Below, piece after piece: positions 19,502 through 28,609 of a stretch of DNA of 64,000 bases; the stretch's first letter is position 1; each line of letters opens with the position of its first letter. Position numbers and translations under genes: made by a program. The stretch is from Butyricicoccus sp. (GTDB lineage: Bacteria; Bacillota; Clostridia; Oscillospirales; Butyricicoccaceae), in contig JAGHIZ010000073.1 in assembly GCA_017886875.1 (NCBI GenBank), positions 56,314 through 120,313 on the forward strand. Reading direction: 5' to 3'. The notes beneath the pieces were generated by a model. The model made no database searches. It saw only the letters and a program-made list of their open reading frames with translations, and had not been told where the DNA came from.

Positions 19502-20263
19502 ATGCTTGCAAAAAGAATTATCCCTTGTTTAGATGTAAAAGATGGTAGAGTTGTTAAAGGTGTAAATTTTATAGGTTTAAGAGATGCAGGCGACCCTGTA
19601 GAGCTTGCAAAGTTTTATTCTAAGCAAGGTGCAGACGAAATAGTTTTTCTTGATATAACTGCAACAAGTGATGAACGTGAAACCATTGCAGATGTGGTTG
19701 CAAGAACTTGCAAAGAGGTTTTTGTACCTTTAACTGTTGGTGGCGGTATTCGCACAGTAGAGGATTTTAAAGATATTCTTCGTGCAGGTGCGGACAAAAT
19801 CTCTATAAATTCATCAGCGGTTAAAACCCCAGATTTAATAAATGATGCTGCAAGCCGTTACGGTAGCCAGTGTGTTGTAGTGGCTATGGACGCAAGAATA
19901 AACGAAAATATGCCATCTGGTTATGAAATTTTCGTTGCAGGTGGTAGAAAAGCCACAGGTATTGATGCGGTATCTTGGGCAAAAGAGATTTATCAGCGTG
20001 GAGCTGGTGAAATTTTATTAACTTCTATGGATAAAGACGGTACAAAATCCGGTTTTGACTTAGATTTAACTGAAAAAGTGTGTGAGGTCGCACAGATACC
20101 TGTTATAGCTTCTGGTGGTTGTGGAAATTTAGAACATTTTGCAGAGGTTTTTGAAAAAACACATGCGACTGCTGCACTTGCTGCAAGTTTATTTCATTAT
20201 GGTGAACTCAGTATTTCACAGGTCAAAGATTATCTTAGAAAACGTAATATAAGCGTTAGATAA
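19502..20263 (+). CDS. hisF: imidazole glycerol phosphate synthase, cyclase subunit
   Basis: 253 residues, TIM barrel paralogous to HisA. It joins ammonia from HisH with PRFAR to give imidazole glycerol phosphate and AICAR. Catalytic Asp residues are in [18 protein letters not shown] and [15 protein letters not shown]; the phosphate sites are [12 protein letters not shown] and [11 protein letters not shown]. It has a strong GGGGAGGAG site and is two bases after hisA. Confidence 0.96.
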   Translation: MLAKRIIPCLDVKDGRVVKGVNFIGLRDAGDPVELAKFYSKQGADEIVFLDITATSDERETIADVVARTCKEVFVPLTVGGGIRTVEDFKDILRAGADKISINSSAVKTPDLINDAASRYGSQCVVVAMDARINENMPSGYEIFVAGGRKATGIDAVSWAKEIYQRGAGEILLTSMDKDGTKSGFDLDLTEKVCEVAQIPVIASGGCGNLEHFAEVFEKTHATAALAASLFHYGELSISQVKDYLRKRNISVR

Positions 20264-20274
20264 GGGGAAGAAAC

Positions 20275-20598
20275 ATGGATTTATCAAAGTTTTTTAAAAA
20301 AAGTGAACTTATTCCTGTTATTTGTCAAGATGAAAACACAAAAGATGTGTTAATGCTTGGATATGCAAATGAGCAGGCTTTAAAACTCACAATGGAAACA
20401 AAAACCGCTTGGTTTTTCTCACGTTCAAGACAAAAACTATGGAATAAGGGCGAAACATCGGGAAATTTTATCTTTGTAAATAAAATTTTATCCGATTGTG
20501 ATGATGATACACTGATTTATTTAGGTACTCCAAAAGGTCCAGTGTGTCACACAGGAAACCCTAACTGTTTTTATACAACACTTTGGGAAAATAGGTGA
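20275..20598 (+). CDS. hisI: phosphoribosyl-AMP cyclohydrolase
   Basis: 107 residues, the stand-alone cyclohydrolase, not fused to HisE. It opens the purine ring of PR-AMP using zinc. Motifs are MLGYANEQALKLTMETK, TAWFFSRSRQKLWNKGETSGN, the metal site SDCDDDTLIYL, and CHTGNPNCFY. Its TGA is overlapped by a possible GTG start of the small ORF that follows. Confidence 0.95.
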   Translation: MDLSKFFKKSELIPVICQDENTKDVLMLGYANEQALKLTMETKTAWFFSRSRQKLWNKGETSGNFIFVNKILSDCDDDTLIYLGTPKGPVCHTGNPNCFYTTLWENR

Positions 20599-20603
20599 AA
20601 AAA

Positions 20604-20687
20604 ATGGCTATTCCAATTTCTATGGTTGCAGTTATAGCGATTATTTTATTTATTGTAGGAGTTATCTTTTTAAAGAATAGAGATTAA
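20604..20687 (+). CDS. 27-residue single-pass membrane microprotein inside the his operon
   Basis: An ATG at 20604 opens 27 codons ending in TAA. The product is almost entirely one hydrophobic helix (MAIPISMVAVIAIILFIV, then GVIFLKNRD) with a charged C-terminal end, which suggests an N-out, C-in single-pass segment. An in-frame GTG at 20595 would add MKK and overlap the hisI stop as GTGA, a typical coupled start. It fills the whole hisI-hisE gap and is followed by AAGGAAGG for hisE. I know of no matching family. It may be an uncharacterised microprotein or a chance ORF. Confidence 0.5.
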   Translation: MAIPISMVAVIAIILFIVGVIFLKNRD

Positions 20688-20702
20688 GGAAGGTGTTTTG
20701 CA

Positions 20703-21026
20703 ATGAATTCATTTGAGCAAATGGAAGCGGTTATTGCACTTCGTAGAAAAGAGCCACAAGAAAAATCATATACTTGCTATCTTTTTGATAAAGGTTTAGA
20801 TAAAATCCTAAAAAAAGTAGGCGAAGAATGTGCAGAAACTATTATAGCTGCAAAAAATGGTGATAAAACTGAGCTTATCGGTGAAATAAATGATGTGTTT
20901 TATCATATGATGGTTATGATGAATGAATGTGGAGTAACATTAGAAGATGTATGCAAGGAAATGGACGAAAGAGCACAAAAAATCGGTAATCTAAAAACAT
21001 TTCATGTATCAGACCATAATACATAA
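20703..21026 (+). CDS. hisE: phosphoribosyl-ATP pyrophosphatase
   Basis: 107 residues, stand-alone HisE of the all-alpha MazG-like superfamily. It removes pyrophosphate from PR-ATP, the second step of the pathway. Typical stretches are SYTCYLFDKGLDKILKKVGEECAETIIAAK and GEINDVFYHMMVMM, which carry the Glu/Asp metal ligands. It is the last his gene; a bidirectional terminator follows. hisC is not in the operon. Confidence 0.95.
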   Translation: MNSFEQMEAVIALRRKEPQEKSYTCYLFDKGLDKILKKVGEECAETIIAAKNGDKTELIGEINDVFYHMMVMMNECGVTLEDVCKEMDERAQKIGNLKTFHVSDHNT

Positions 21027-21027
21027 T

Positions 21028-21060
21028 AAAAAAAGTTCGCCTTTTGGCGAACTTTTATTT
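21028..21060. terminator. bidirectional terminator, hisE / methyltransferase gene
   Basis: Stem AAAGTTCGCC, TTTT loop, GGCGAACTTT, flanked by A and T runs. It lies between convergent genes and touches the stop codon of the minus-strand gene. Confidence 0.88.
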
Positions 21061-21762
21061 GTTATAAATCTTTAAATATTCCTCTGTAAATGTGCCATCT
21101 GCATTATTTATAATAAGAGGAGGTTCAACAATAAGACCATCACTAGAACCACCTTTGCGACATTCAATAAGCACAGCAGAAGGATTTTTTTCACTTGTCT
21201 GATGTACAAATCTTAATCTTTTTGGTGTAAGTCTTACACGCTCAAGTGCAGTTATAAGGGTTATTAGTCTTTCTGGTCGGAAAACCATAGCACATTTACC
21301 GCCACTTTTAAGCACATATGAGGTTGCAACTGCTACATCTTCAATAGTTGCTTCACCGTCCATGCGTGCGAGTGCATGAGCATCAAGAGCTTTAACTTTT
21401 CCACTTCCAGATTTAAAATAAGGTGGATTACAAACAACATAGTCTATACTACCATGGGAAAAATAATTTCTTATATATTTTAAATCACCTTGTATAGCTT
21501 TAATATTGTCCAGTTTATTATGTTCAATAGATTTATTAAAAATCTGTACTGCACCATCTTGAAGTTCTAAACCTGTGATTTTAAGGTCAGCTCGCCAACA
21601 AAGAAAAGAAAGAGTTCCAACTCCAGCACCTAAATCAAGCACGTTTGCAAACTTTCTAGGTTTTGCAAAGTCAGAAAGTAAAATAGAGTCTTGACCGAGT
21701 TTAAAAAAATCATCATCTTGTATTAAATCTAATCCATTAGGTAATTTTTCTATAGATTGCAT
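21055..21762 (-). CDS. TrmN6/YfiC-like SAM-dependent N6-adenine methyltransferase
   Basis: 235 residues from the chosen ATG at 21762, which has AAGGAG 9 bases upstream; a longer in-frame version would add a hydrophobic 24-residue stretch with no ribosome site. The SAM-binding motif is VLDLGAGVGTLSFL (about 42-55) and the catalytic motif VVCNPPYF. This pair is typical of the YfiC/TrmN6 branch, which methylates A37 of tRNA-Val. In Firmicutes the relatives are less studied, so the exact RNA target is inference. Confidence 0.82.
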   Translation of the reverse strand: MQSIEKLPNGLDLIQDDDFFKLGQDSILLSDFAKPRKFANVLDLGAGVGTLSFLCWRADLKITGLELQDGAVQIFNKSIEHNKLDNIKAIQGDLKYIRNYFSHGSIDYVVCNPPYFKSGSGKVKALDAHALARMDGEATIEDVAVATSYVLKSGGKCAMVFRPERLITLITALERVRLTPKRLRFVHQTSEKNPSAVLIECRKGGSSDGLIVEPPLIINNADGTFTEEYLKIYNK

Positions 21763-21855
21763 AAGAAAAAACTCCTTTATTATCACAAAAACATTAAAAA
21801 TATAATAATATGATGATAGCAAAAACAATATCATATGTCAAATTTATCAAAGACT

Positions 21856-21884
21856 TTGACAAATTATAATATATAGCGTAAAAT
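21856..21884 (+). promoter_or_regulatory. promoter of cysE
   Basis: TTGACA at 21856-21861, 17-base spacer, TAAAAT at 21879-21884, followed by the cysE ribosome site. Confidence 0.7.
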
Positions 21885-21941
21885 AAATTAAAATGCTTTT
21901 GCATTTCAGCGTGAAAAAATATTGAAAGAGGCGATAAAACG

Positions 21942-22619
21942 ATGTTATTAAAAGATTTAATCGAAGATGCTCGTTTAATTCGTGAACGTGACCCCGCAGC
22001 ACGTTCTACAATAGAAGTATTTTTACTTTATCCAGGATTTCATGCAGTTATTTACCATAAATTAACCCATTGGCTATACAATCATAAAAGGTTCTTTTTA
22101 GCTCGTATGATTTCACAATTTGCTAGAACTATGACAGGAGTAGAAATTCACCCAGGAGCAAAAATCGGAAAAGGTTTATTTATTGACCATGGTATGGGTA
22201 TAGTAATAGGTGAAACTGCAGAAATCGGCGATTATTGCACAATTTATCATGGTGTAACTCTTGGAGGTACAGGCAAGGATAATGGTAAACGTCACCCAAC
22301 AATAGGAAATAATGTGCTTATATCAACGGGTGCAAAGGTTTTAGGACCTTTCACCGTAGGAGATAATTCACGAATTGGTGCAAATGCAGTTGTTTTGCAG
22401 GAAGTACCACCAGATTCCACAGTTGTTGGTGTTAAAGCTAGAGTTGTTAAAATTGGCGGTCATAGAGTTCCGTCATTTGACCTTGACCAGATTAATGTTC
22501 CAGACCCAGTTGCACAGCAATTATGTCAACTTGAAAAACGTGTTTATATAAATGAACAGAAAATTAAAAATTATGAGCATGAAGAAACCGATGAAATAGA
22601 TAAAAATGCTCAGAAATAG
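21942..22619 (+). CDS. cysE: serine O-acetyltransferase
   Basis: 225 residues. It acetylates serine with acetyl-CoA, the first step of cysteine synthesis. It has the short N-terminal helical part ([26 protein letters not shown]) and the left-handed beta-helix with hexapeptide repeats ([42 protein letters not shown]). The catalytic His is in the FIDHGMG region. The C-terminus is longer and more polar than the minimal enzyme. It has its own promoter and is a single-gene unit. Confidence 0.94.
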   Translation: MLLKDLIEDARLIRERDPAARSTIEVFLLYPGFHAVIYHKLTHWLYNHKRFFLARMISQFARTMTGVEIHPGAKIGKGLFIDHGMGIVIGETAEIGDYCTIYHGVTLGGTGKDNGKRHPTIGNNVLISTGAKVLGPFTVGDNSRIGANAVVLQEVPPDSTVVGVKARVVKIGGHRVPSFDLDQINVPDPVAQQLCQLEKRVYINEQKIKNYEHEETDEIDKNAQK

Positions 22620-22681
22620 ACATCTTTAATAATACAATTATTGTAAAAAATAATGAAAAATTACGATTTCTTTGCATTTTG

Positions 22682-22710
22682 TTTACAATGGGTAACCGCT
22701 TTGATATAAT
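22682..22710 (+). promoter_or_regulatory. promoter of the PerR-like gene
   Basis: TTTACA at 22682-22687, 17-base spacer, perfect TATAAT at 22705-22710. Confidence 0.75.
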
Positions 22711-22719
22711 AATAGCATT

Positions 22720-22738
22720 AAGAATGATAATCTTTATT
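22720..22738 (+). promoter_or_regulatory. Fur-family operator box (probable autoregulation)
   Basis: AAGAATGATAATCTTTATT matches 15 of 19 positions of the classical Fur consensus GATAATGATAATCATTATC. It lies just after the -10 box, over the expected start of transcription of the Fur-family gene itself. Confidence 0.6.
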
Positions 22739-22758
22739 ATGTGAAGGAGGAAAGGCAC

Positions 22759-23139
22759 TTGATACGCACAAAGCAAAGAGAGTTAATAAAAAATGCAATT
22801 ATGGAGAGCACTACTCACCCAACAGCTGATGAACTTTTCCAAGAAATTCGCATTAAATTGCCAACAATCAGCCTTGCAACAGTTTATAGAAATCTTAATA
22901 TGCTTGCAAGCGATGGTGTGATTAGAAAAATTGAAATGCCAGATATGCCTGATAGATTTGATTGGCGTATGACAGTGCATGACCATTTATATTGTGAAAA
23001 ATGTGGTAAAGTATTCGATTTTTCTTTACCTCAAGCACTTGACAAACAGATTGAAGAAGTTTCTGGAATGCAAGTCAAACAATATAGTTTGATTGCAAAA
23101 GGTATTTGCAGCGATTGTATGAAAAGTGAGCAAAATTAA
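22759..23139 (+). CDS. perR: PerR-like Fur-family repressor
   Basis: 126 residues from TTG at 22759, chosen because AAGGAGG lies 8 bases before it; the GTG at 22741 would overlap that site. The winged helix is HPTADELFQEIRIKLPTISLATVYRNL. The regulatory-metal pattern RFDWRMTVHDHLYC and the structural zinc pairs CEKC and CSDC match B. subtilis PerR closely. PerR senses peroxide by metal-catalysed histidine oxidation. The Fur-type box in its own promoter supports autoregulation. Fur or Zur roles are possible but less likely. Confidence 0.82.
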   Translation: MIRTKQRELIKNAIMESTTHPTADELFQEIRIKLPTISLATVYRNLNMLASDGVIRKIEMPDMPDRFDWRMTVHDHLYCEKCGKVFDFSLPQALDKQIEEVSGMQVKQYSLIAKGICSDCMKSEQN

Positions 23140-23146
23140 ATTTTTT

Positions 23147-23182
23147 AGTCCTAAGATTTTAAATTATCTTAGGACTTTTAAT
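23147..23182 (+). terminator. terminator after the PerR-like gene
   Basis: An 11-bp perfect stem (AGTCCTAAGAT / ATCTTAGGACT) with an 8-base loop, followed by TTTTAATTTT. Confidence 0.85.
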
Positions 23183-23187
23183 TTTGC

Positions 23188-23222
23188 ATAAAAAAACAGA
23201 TGCTCAAAAATGAGCACCTGTT
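23188..23222 (-). terminator. terminator after nifJ
   Basis: On the minus strand: ACAGGTGCTCA, T-rich loop, GAGCATCTGT, then a run of seven T. It follows the nifJ stop by about 20 bases. Confidence 0.85.
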
Positions 23223-23239
23223 TTCTATATTAAAGTGAA

Positions 23240-26200
23240 TTAGCCTTCGTTACTGTAAAGAGCCACAAGTTTCTTCAGATGAGCATAACGCTCTACAGAA
23301 GCATCTTCGGACTTCTTAAACAGTTGTTCAGCACGCTCTGGGAAAGAACGTGTTAGAGCAGAATAACGAGCTTCGTTCATGATAAAGCCACGGTAATCTT
23401 CTGTCTTTGGCTCCTTGCTCTCAAGAATGAATGGGTTCTTGCCCTCAGCCTTTAGAGCTGGGTTGAAGCGGAACATATTCCAGTAACCACAGTCAACAGC
23501 CTTCTTCATTTCGCTCTGACAGTTAACCATACCACCCTTAATAGAGTGCATTTCACATGGAGAGTAAGCGATAATCAGAGATGGACCTGGGTAAGCTTCA
23601 GCTTCAGCAATAGCCTTTAGAGTCTGTTGCATGTTAGCACCCATAGCAACCTGAGCAACGTATACATAACCATAGCTCATAGCGATTTCAGATAGAGACT
23701 TCTTACCGATAGCCTTACCAGCAGCAGCGAACTGAGCAACAGCACCGATGTTAGTAGCCTTAGAAGCCTGACCACCAGTGTTAGAGTAAACCTCGGTATC
23801 AAATACCATAACGTTTACATCTTCACCAGAAGCAAGAACATGGTCAAGACCACCGAAACCGATATCGTAAGCCCAACCGTCACCACCGAAAATCCAGATG
23901 GACTTCTTATTGAGGTAATCCTTCTGAGCTAGAACATACTTGCAATCTTCACAACCAGCACCAGCACCCTTTTCAAGCTCAGCAATCAGAGCCTTAGTAG
24001 CAGCTTGGTTCTTTTCGCCATCGTCCTTAGTAGCTAGGAACTCATCAATAGCAGCCTTAGCTTCTGCAGGAGCGTCAGTCATTGTTTCCAGCTTAGCAAT
24101 CAGACGGTCACGGATAGCCTTCTGACCATAGTACATACCAAGACCATGTTCAGCGTTATCTTCAAACAGGGAGTTAGCCCATGCTGGACCCTTGCCTTCG
24201 CTAGTAACAGTATATGGAGATGTAGCAGCTGGACCACCCCAGATAGAGGAACAACCAGTTGCGTTAGAGATGTACATGCGGTCACCGCAAACCTGAGTGA
24301 TTAGACGAGCGTAAGCGGTTTCAGCACAACCTGCACAAGAGCCAGAGAACTCAAGCAGAGGAGTCTTGAACTGAGAATCCTTTACAGAACCAGTGCCAAC
24401 CATGTCTGCCTTCTCGCAAACCTTTGCAACCATGTAATCGAAAGCTTCCTGCTGAGCAGCTTCCTGCTCCTGAGGAACCATAGTTAGAGACTTAGTTGGA
24501 CATACGCCGATACATACGCCACAACCCATACAGTCAAGTGGAGATACAGCTAGAGAGTACTTATAAACGCCCTTGCCCTTACCAGCCTTAACATCAACAA
24601 TCTTAGCAGAAGCTGGAGCAGCAGCTGCTTCTTCCTCTGTTAGAGCAAATGGACGGATAGTAGCATGTGGACATACATAAGCACACTGGTTACACTGAAC
24701 ACAAGTAGCCTCGTTCCAAGATGGAACAGTAACAGCTACGCCACGCTTCTCGTAAGCAGCAGCACCATGTTCGAAAGTACCGTCAACATAATCTGTAAAT
24801 GCAGATACAGGTAGGCTGTCGCCGTCCATACGAGCGATTGGGTCGAGCAGGTCATTAACCATCTTAACGGTCTTTTCACGACCAACAACAGCAGCAGGAG
24901 CAGCCTTATCTTCAGCATCAGCCCAAGAAGCTGGAACGTCAATCTTAACGAATGCAGTAGCACCAGCATCAATAGCCTTATGGTTCATATCAACTACATC
25001 TTGACCCTTCTTTAGGTAAGACTTAGTAGCAGCTTCCTTCATGAAGCGGATAGCATCTTCAGATGGCATAACCTCTGCAAGAGCAAAGAATGCAGACTGA
25101 AGAATAGTATTTGTACGCTTGCCCATACCGATTTCAATAGCAAGGTCAATAGCGTTAATTGTGTAAAGCTGAATGTTATTCTTAGCGATGTAACGCTTTT
25201 CAGAAGCAGCTAGATGATGTTCTAGTTCTTCAGGAGACCACTGGCAGTTAATCAGGAATACACCGCCTGGCTTAACGTCACGAACGATTGGGAAGCCCTT
25301 AGTGATATAAGATGGGTTATGACAAGCAACAAAGTCAGCCTTATTGATATAGTAAGGGGAACGGATTGGCTTGTCACCGAAACGTAAGTGAGAAACAGTT
25401 ACGCCACCAGTCTTTTTTGAGTCATACTGGAAGTAAGCCTGTACAAACTTGTCTGTATGGTCACCAATAATCTTGATAGAGTTCTTGTTAGCACCAACAG
25501 TACCGTCACCGCCAAGACCCCAGAACTTACATTCGGTAGTGCCTTCAGCAGCAGTGTTTGGAGCTGGCTTTTCTTCAAGAGACATATGGGTAACGTCATC
25601 ATTGATACCAAGAGTGAACTGGTGCTTAGGAGCGTCCTTAGCAAGCTCATCATATACAGCAAATACAGATGCTGGTGGGGTATCCTTAGAACCAAGACCG
25701 TAACGACCACCAATGATAGTCTTATCAGTTACGCCAGCGTTAGCAAGAGCAGTAACAACATCTAAGTATAGAGGCTCACCCTGAGCACCTGGCTCCTTAG
25801 TACGGTCAAGAACTGCAATCTTCTTAGCAGTTGCAGGGATAGCAGCAACTAGCTTGTCAGCAGCAAATGGACGATACAGACGAACCTTTACAAGACCAAC
25901 CTTTTCACCCTTAGCAGTTAGGTAGTCGATAACTTCTTCAGCAACATCACAGATAGAGCCCATTGCAATGATTACACGGTCAGCGTCTGGAGCACCATAG
26001 TAGTTAAATAGCTGGTAGTTAGTGCCAAGCTTAGCATTAACCTTGCCCATATACTCTTCAACGATGCCTGGAACAGCTTCATAGTATGGGTTACAAGCTT
26101 CACGGTGCTGGAAGAATACGTCACCATTTTCGTGAGAACCACGCATTACAGGACGCTCTGGATTTAGAGCACGAGCACGGAATGCTTCAACAGCGTCCAT

Positions 26201-26788
26201 ATCGCACATTTCCTTTAGGTCTTCAAAGTCCCAAACTTCAATCTTTTGGATTTCGTGAGAAGTACGGAAACCATCAAAGAAGTTGATAAATGGAACACGA
26301 GACTTGATTGTTGCAAGGTGAGCAACAGCGGAAAGGTCCATAACTTCCTGTGGGTTGGTTTCAGCAAGCATAGCAAAACCGGTCTGACGGCAAGCCATAA
26401 CGTCGGAATGATCACCGAAGATGTTCAGTGCATGAGAAGCAACTGTACGAGCAGAAACGTGGAATACACAAGGAAGCAGTTCGCCTGCAATCTTGTACAT
26501 ATTAGGAATCATCAGAAGCAGACCTTGAGAAGCGGTGTAAGTAGTTGTGAGTGCACCAGCTGCTAGAGAGCCGTGAACTGTACCTGCAGCACCTGCTTCA
26601 GACTGCATTTCTACAACCTTTACAGTTGTACCGAAAATGTTCTTCATGCCCTGTGCGGACCACTGGTCTACACTGTCAGCCATTGGGCTGGACGGAGTGA
26701 TTGGGTAAATACCTGCAACCTCAGTAAAAGCATACGACACGTGTGCAGCGGCCGTATTACCGTCCATAGATTTCATCTTTCTTGCCAT
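23240..26788 (-). CDS. nifJ: pyruvate:ferredoxin (flavodoxin) oxidoreductase
   Basis: 1182 residues, single-chain homodimeric PFOR. It converts pyruvate and CoA to acetyl-CoA, CO2 and reduced ferredoxin, the key oxygen-sensitive step of anaerobic fermentation. Visible parts: N-terminal GIYPITPSSPMADSVDQW, the two ferredoxin clusters CVQCNQCAYVCP (near 697) and CMGCGVCIGVCP (near 752), the proximal-cluster CAGC (near 816), and the thiamine-diphosphate site GGDGWAYDIGFGGLDH (near 969). The ATG at 26788 is preceded by AGGAGG; the TTG seven codons earlier lies inside that site. Codon use is strongly optimised, as in highly expressed genes. Confidence 0.97.
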   Translation of the reverse strand: MARKMKSMDGNTAAAHVSYAFTEVAGIYPITPSSPMADSVDQWSAQGMKNIFGTTVKVVEMQSEAGAAGTVHGSLAAGALTTTYTASQGLLLMIPNMYKIAGELLPCVFHVSARTVASHALNIFGDHSDVMACRQTGFAMLAETNPQEVMDLSAVAHLATIKSRVPFINFFDGFRTSHEIQKIEVWDFEDLKEMCDMDAVEAFRARALNPERPVMRGSHENGDVFFQHREACNPYYEAVPGIVEEYMGKVNAKLGTNYQLFNYYGAPDADRVIIAMGSICDVAEEVIDYLTAKGEKVGLVKVRLYRPFAADKLVAAIPATAKKIAVLDRTKEPGAQGEPLYLDVVTALANAGVTDKTIIGGRYGLGSKDTPPASVFAVYDELAKDAPKHQFTLGINDDVTHMSLEEKPAPNTAAEGTTECKFWGLGGDGTVGANKNSIKIIGDHTDKFVQAYFQYDSKKTGGVTVSHLRFGDKPIRSPYYINKADFVACHNPSYITKGFPIVRDVKPGGVFLINCQWSPEELEHHLAASEKRYIAKNNIQLYTINAIDLAIEIGMGKRTNTILQSAFFALAEVMPSEDAIRFMKEAATKSYLKKGQDVVDMNHKAIDAGATAFVKIDVPASWADAEDKAAPAAVVGREKTVKMVNDLLDPIARMDGDSLPVSAFTDYVDGTFEHGAAAYEKRGVAVTVPSWNEATCVQCNQCAYVCPHATIRPFALTEEEAAAAPASAKIVDVKAGKGKGVYKYSLAVSPLDCMGCGVCIGVCPTKSLTMVPQEQEAAQQEAFDYMVAKVCEKADMVGTGSVKDSQFKTPLLEFSGSCAGCAETAYARLITQVCGDRMYISNATGCSSIWGGPAATSPYTVTSEGKGPAWANSLFEDNAEHGLGMYYGQKAIRDRLIAKLETMTDAPAEAKAAIDEFLATKDDGEKNQAATKALIAELEKGAGAGCEDCKYVLAQKDYLNKKSIWIFGGDGWAYDIGFGGLDHVLASGEDVNVMVFDTEVYSNTGGQASKATNIGAVAQFAAAGKAIGKKSLSEIAMSYGYVYVAQVAMGANMQQTLKAIAEAEAYPGPSLIIAYSPCEMHSIKGGMVNCQSEMKKAVDCGYWNMFRFNPALKAEGKNPFILESKEPKTEDYRGFIMNEARYSALTRSFPERAEQLFKKSEDASVERYAHLKKLVALYSNEG

Positions 26789-26907
26789 GTTTTCTAAGTC
26801 CTCCTTCAATCTCGCTTATGGAGATATGAAATTAAATTAAAATGAACAAAAAGGTAAAAAGCAGAGTTAGCACTGCCTTTTACAGAAAGACACCTCTTGT
26901 CGAATAT

Positions 26908-26937
26908 ATTTTAACACAACTAAACCGCTAATGTAAA
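26908..26937 (-). promoter_or_regulatory. putative promoter of nifJ
   Basis: On the minus strand TTTACA (26932-26937), 18-base spacer, TAAAAT (26908-26913). It leaves an untranslated leader of about 110 bases before nifJ. Confidence 0.5.
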
Positions 26938-26993
26938 CAAAATTCCAATAAATCTTTTAGATATTTATGAAAAATAACATTAAAATAATGTAA

Positions 26994-27022
26994 TTGTAAT
27001 AACAGATAAATTGAATTATAAT
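26994..27022 (+). promoter_or_regulatory. promoter of comM
   Basis: TTGTAA at 26994-26999, 17-base spacer, TATAAT at 27017-27022; AGGAG and ATG follow within 40 bases. Confidence 0.6.
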
Positions 27023-27060
27023 TAAATATTATATGAAAAAATTAGGAGAGTATATAAAAT

Positions 27061-28593
27061 ATGGTTGCTATATGCCATTCAGCGGGAATAATCGGCATAG
27101 CCGGCTATCCTGTAACGGTAGAATGTTTTAACTCTACAGGGCTGCCAAGACTTGATATAGTAGGGCTTCCAGGTAGAGCAGTTAGCGAAGCGGCTGAACG
27201 TGTGCGTGCAGTTATGAAAATCTGTAATTTTGAATGGCCAACATGTAGGCTTACAGTAAATCTTGCACCAGCAGATACCAAAAAGGAGGGTGCAGTTTAT
27301 GATTTGCCTATTTTTATAGCTATTTTAACTGCTACAAGTCAAATATCAGCACCACAAAATGAAATTGCTTTTTTAGGTGAGCTTTCGCTTTCTGGTGAGC
27401 TAAGACCAATAAAGGGTGTGCTTTCTATGCTGCTTGCACTTAGAGATGCAGGTAAAAAAGAGGTTTTTATTCCTTTTGAGAATGCAGAAGAAGCCGCTTA
27501 TGCAGAAGATATAAAAGTATATCCTGCAAAAAATGTAAAACAGGTTATAGCTCATTTGATGAAAAAAGAGCAAATAAAACCTTGTCCACCACCTAAACCA
27601 GTTAATGATTTTATAGTTGGTATGGATTTTTCCAATGTGCTTGGTCAAAATGCTGTTCGTAGAGCATTAGAAATTGCGGCTGCTGGTTGCCATTCGGCAC
27701 TTTTAAGTGGTCCACCGGGTTCGGGTAAAAGCCTTGTTGCAAAATGCTTTTCTACAATATTACCACCAATGACACAACAAGAACGACTTGAAGTAATCCG
27801 AATTTGGTCGGTAGATGGTGAAGGAACAAAGGCTGCAACAATGGCAGGTAGACCTTTTAGAGCACCACATCACACAGTTTCAGCGGCATCTATGAGTGGT
27901 GGGGGAAGTGCAGGGCGTTTACCAATTCCGGGTGAAATCTCTCTTGCACATAGGGGTGTTTTATTTCTTGATGAACTGCCAGAGTTTAGAAGTGATGTGC
28001 TTGAAACACTTCGTCAGCCATTAGAAGATGGTGAAGTTACAATTTCAAGAGTATCTGGAAAAGTCACTTATCCAGCTAAATTTCAACTGCTTGCCGCTAT
28101 GAACCCATGCAAATGCGGTTATTATGGTACATCACGTTGTAGATGTTCAGAAGAAAGTGTTAGAAGATATTTAAGAAAATTATCAGGACCTTTAATGGAT
28201 AGAATAGATTTACAAGTTGCTGTACAACCTGTACAATATGAAGCGTTAGCCGCAAGAGGTAAAACAGAGGAAGAAAGCTCAGAAAAAATAAGAAATAGGG
28301 TGCTTAAAGCAAGAGAAATTCAAAAAGAGCGTTATAAAAATACTGATATTTCAGCAAATGCTGAACTCCCGCTTGATAGACTTGCTAAAGATTGTGCTAT
28401 GACTGAGGCAGCACAAAAAATGCTTGAACAAGCTTTTGAGCGTTTAGGAATGACAGCAAGAGCATATGACAGAATTTTAAGAGTATCACGAACTATTGCG
28501 GATTTGGATACATCAGAAGTTATAGATGCTGTACATATAGCAGAAGCAATACAATACCGTCAACTTGATAGACTTGGTTTATCAGATGGTTAA
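27061..28593 (+). CDS. comM: YifB/ComM-family Mg-chelatase-like AAA+ ATPase
   Basis: 510 residues. An N-terminal Lon-like fold (to about 170) precedes the AAA+ module with Walker A GPPGSGKS near 215 and Walker B LFLDELPEF near 300, a zinc-knuckle-like CKCGYYG...CRCS stretch, and the C-terminal Mg_chelatase_C domain. ComM is a hexameric helicase promoting branch migration during natural transformation in Gram-negatives; its role in Clostridia is not established. It is followed closely by the SLH-peptidase gene. Confidence 0.93.
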   Translation: MVAICHSAGIIGIAGYPVTVECFNSTGLPRLDIVGLPGRAVSEAAERVRAVMKICNFEWPTCRLTVNLAPADTKKEGAVYDLPIFIAILTATSQISAPQNEIAFLGELSLSGELRPIKGVLSMLLALRDAGKKEVFIPFENAEEAAYAEDIKVYPAKNVKQVIAHLMKKEQIKPCPPPKPVNDFIVGMDFSNVLGQNAVRRALEIAAAGCHSALLSGPPGSGKSLVAKCFSTILPPMTQQERLEVIRIWSVDGEGTKAATMAGRPFRAPHHTVSAASMSGGGSAGRLPIPGEISLAHRGVLFLDELPEFRSDVLETLRQPLEDGEVTISRVSGKVTYPAKFQLLAAMNPCKCGYYGTSRCRCSEESVRRYLRKLSGPLMDRIDLQVAVQPVQYEALAARGKTEEESSEKIRNRVLKAREIQKERYKNTDISANAELPLDRLAKDCAMTEAAQKMLEQAFERLGMTARAYDRILRVSRTIADLDTSEVIDAVHIAEAIQYRQLDRLGLSDG

Positions 28594-28609
28594 AAAGAAA
28601 GGAAAAGAT

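Noticed and set aside
25399..25765. Three ORFs of 84-104 codons overlapping each other within nifJ
   Set aside because: They are phase shadows of a strongly codon-biased gene; composition is unlike real proteins and none has a ribosome site.
23240..26788. Foreign origin of nifJ, pgi, fba and pfp because of codon use unlike neighbours
   Set aside because: All are central, highly expressed enzymes; translational selection explains the difference better than transfer.
26821..26907. Attenuator in the nifJ leader (GCAG / CTGC hairpin followed by T's on the minus strand)
   Set aside because: Only four firm base pairs; too weak to call.
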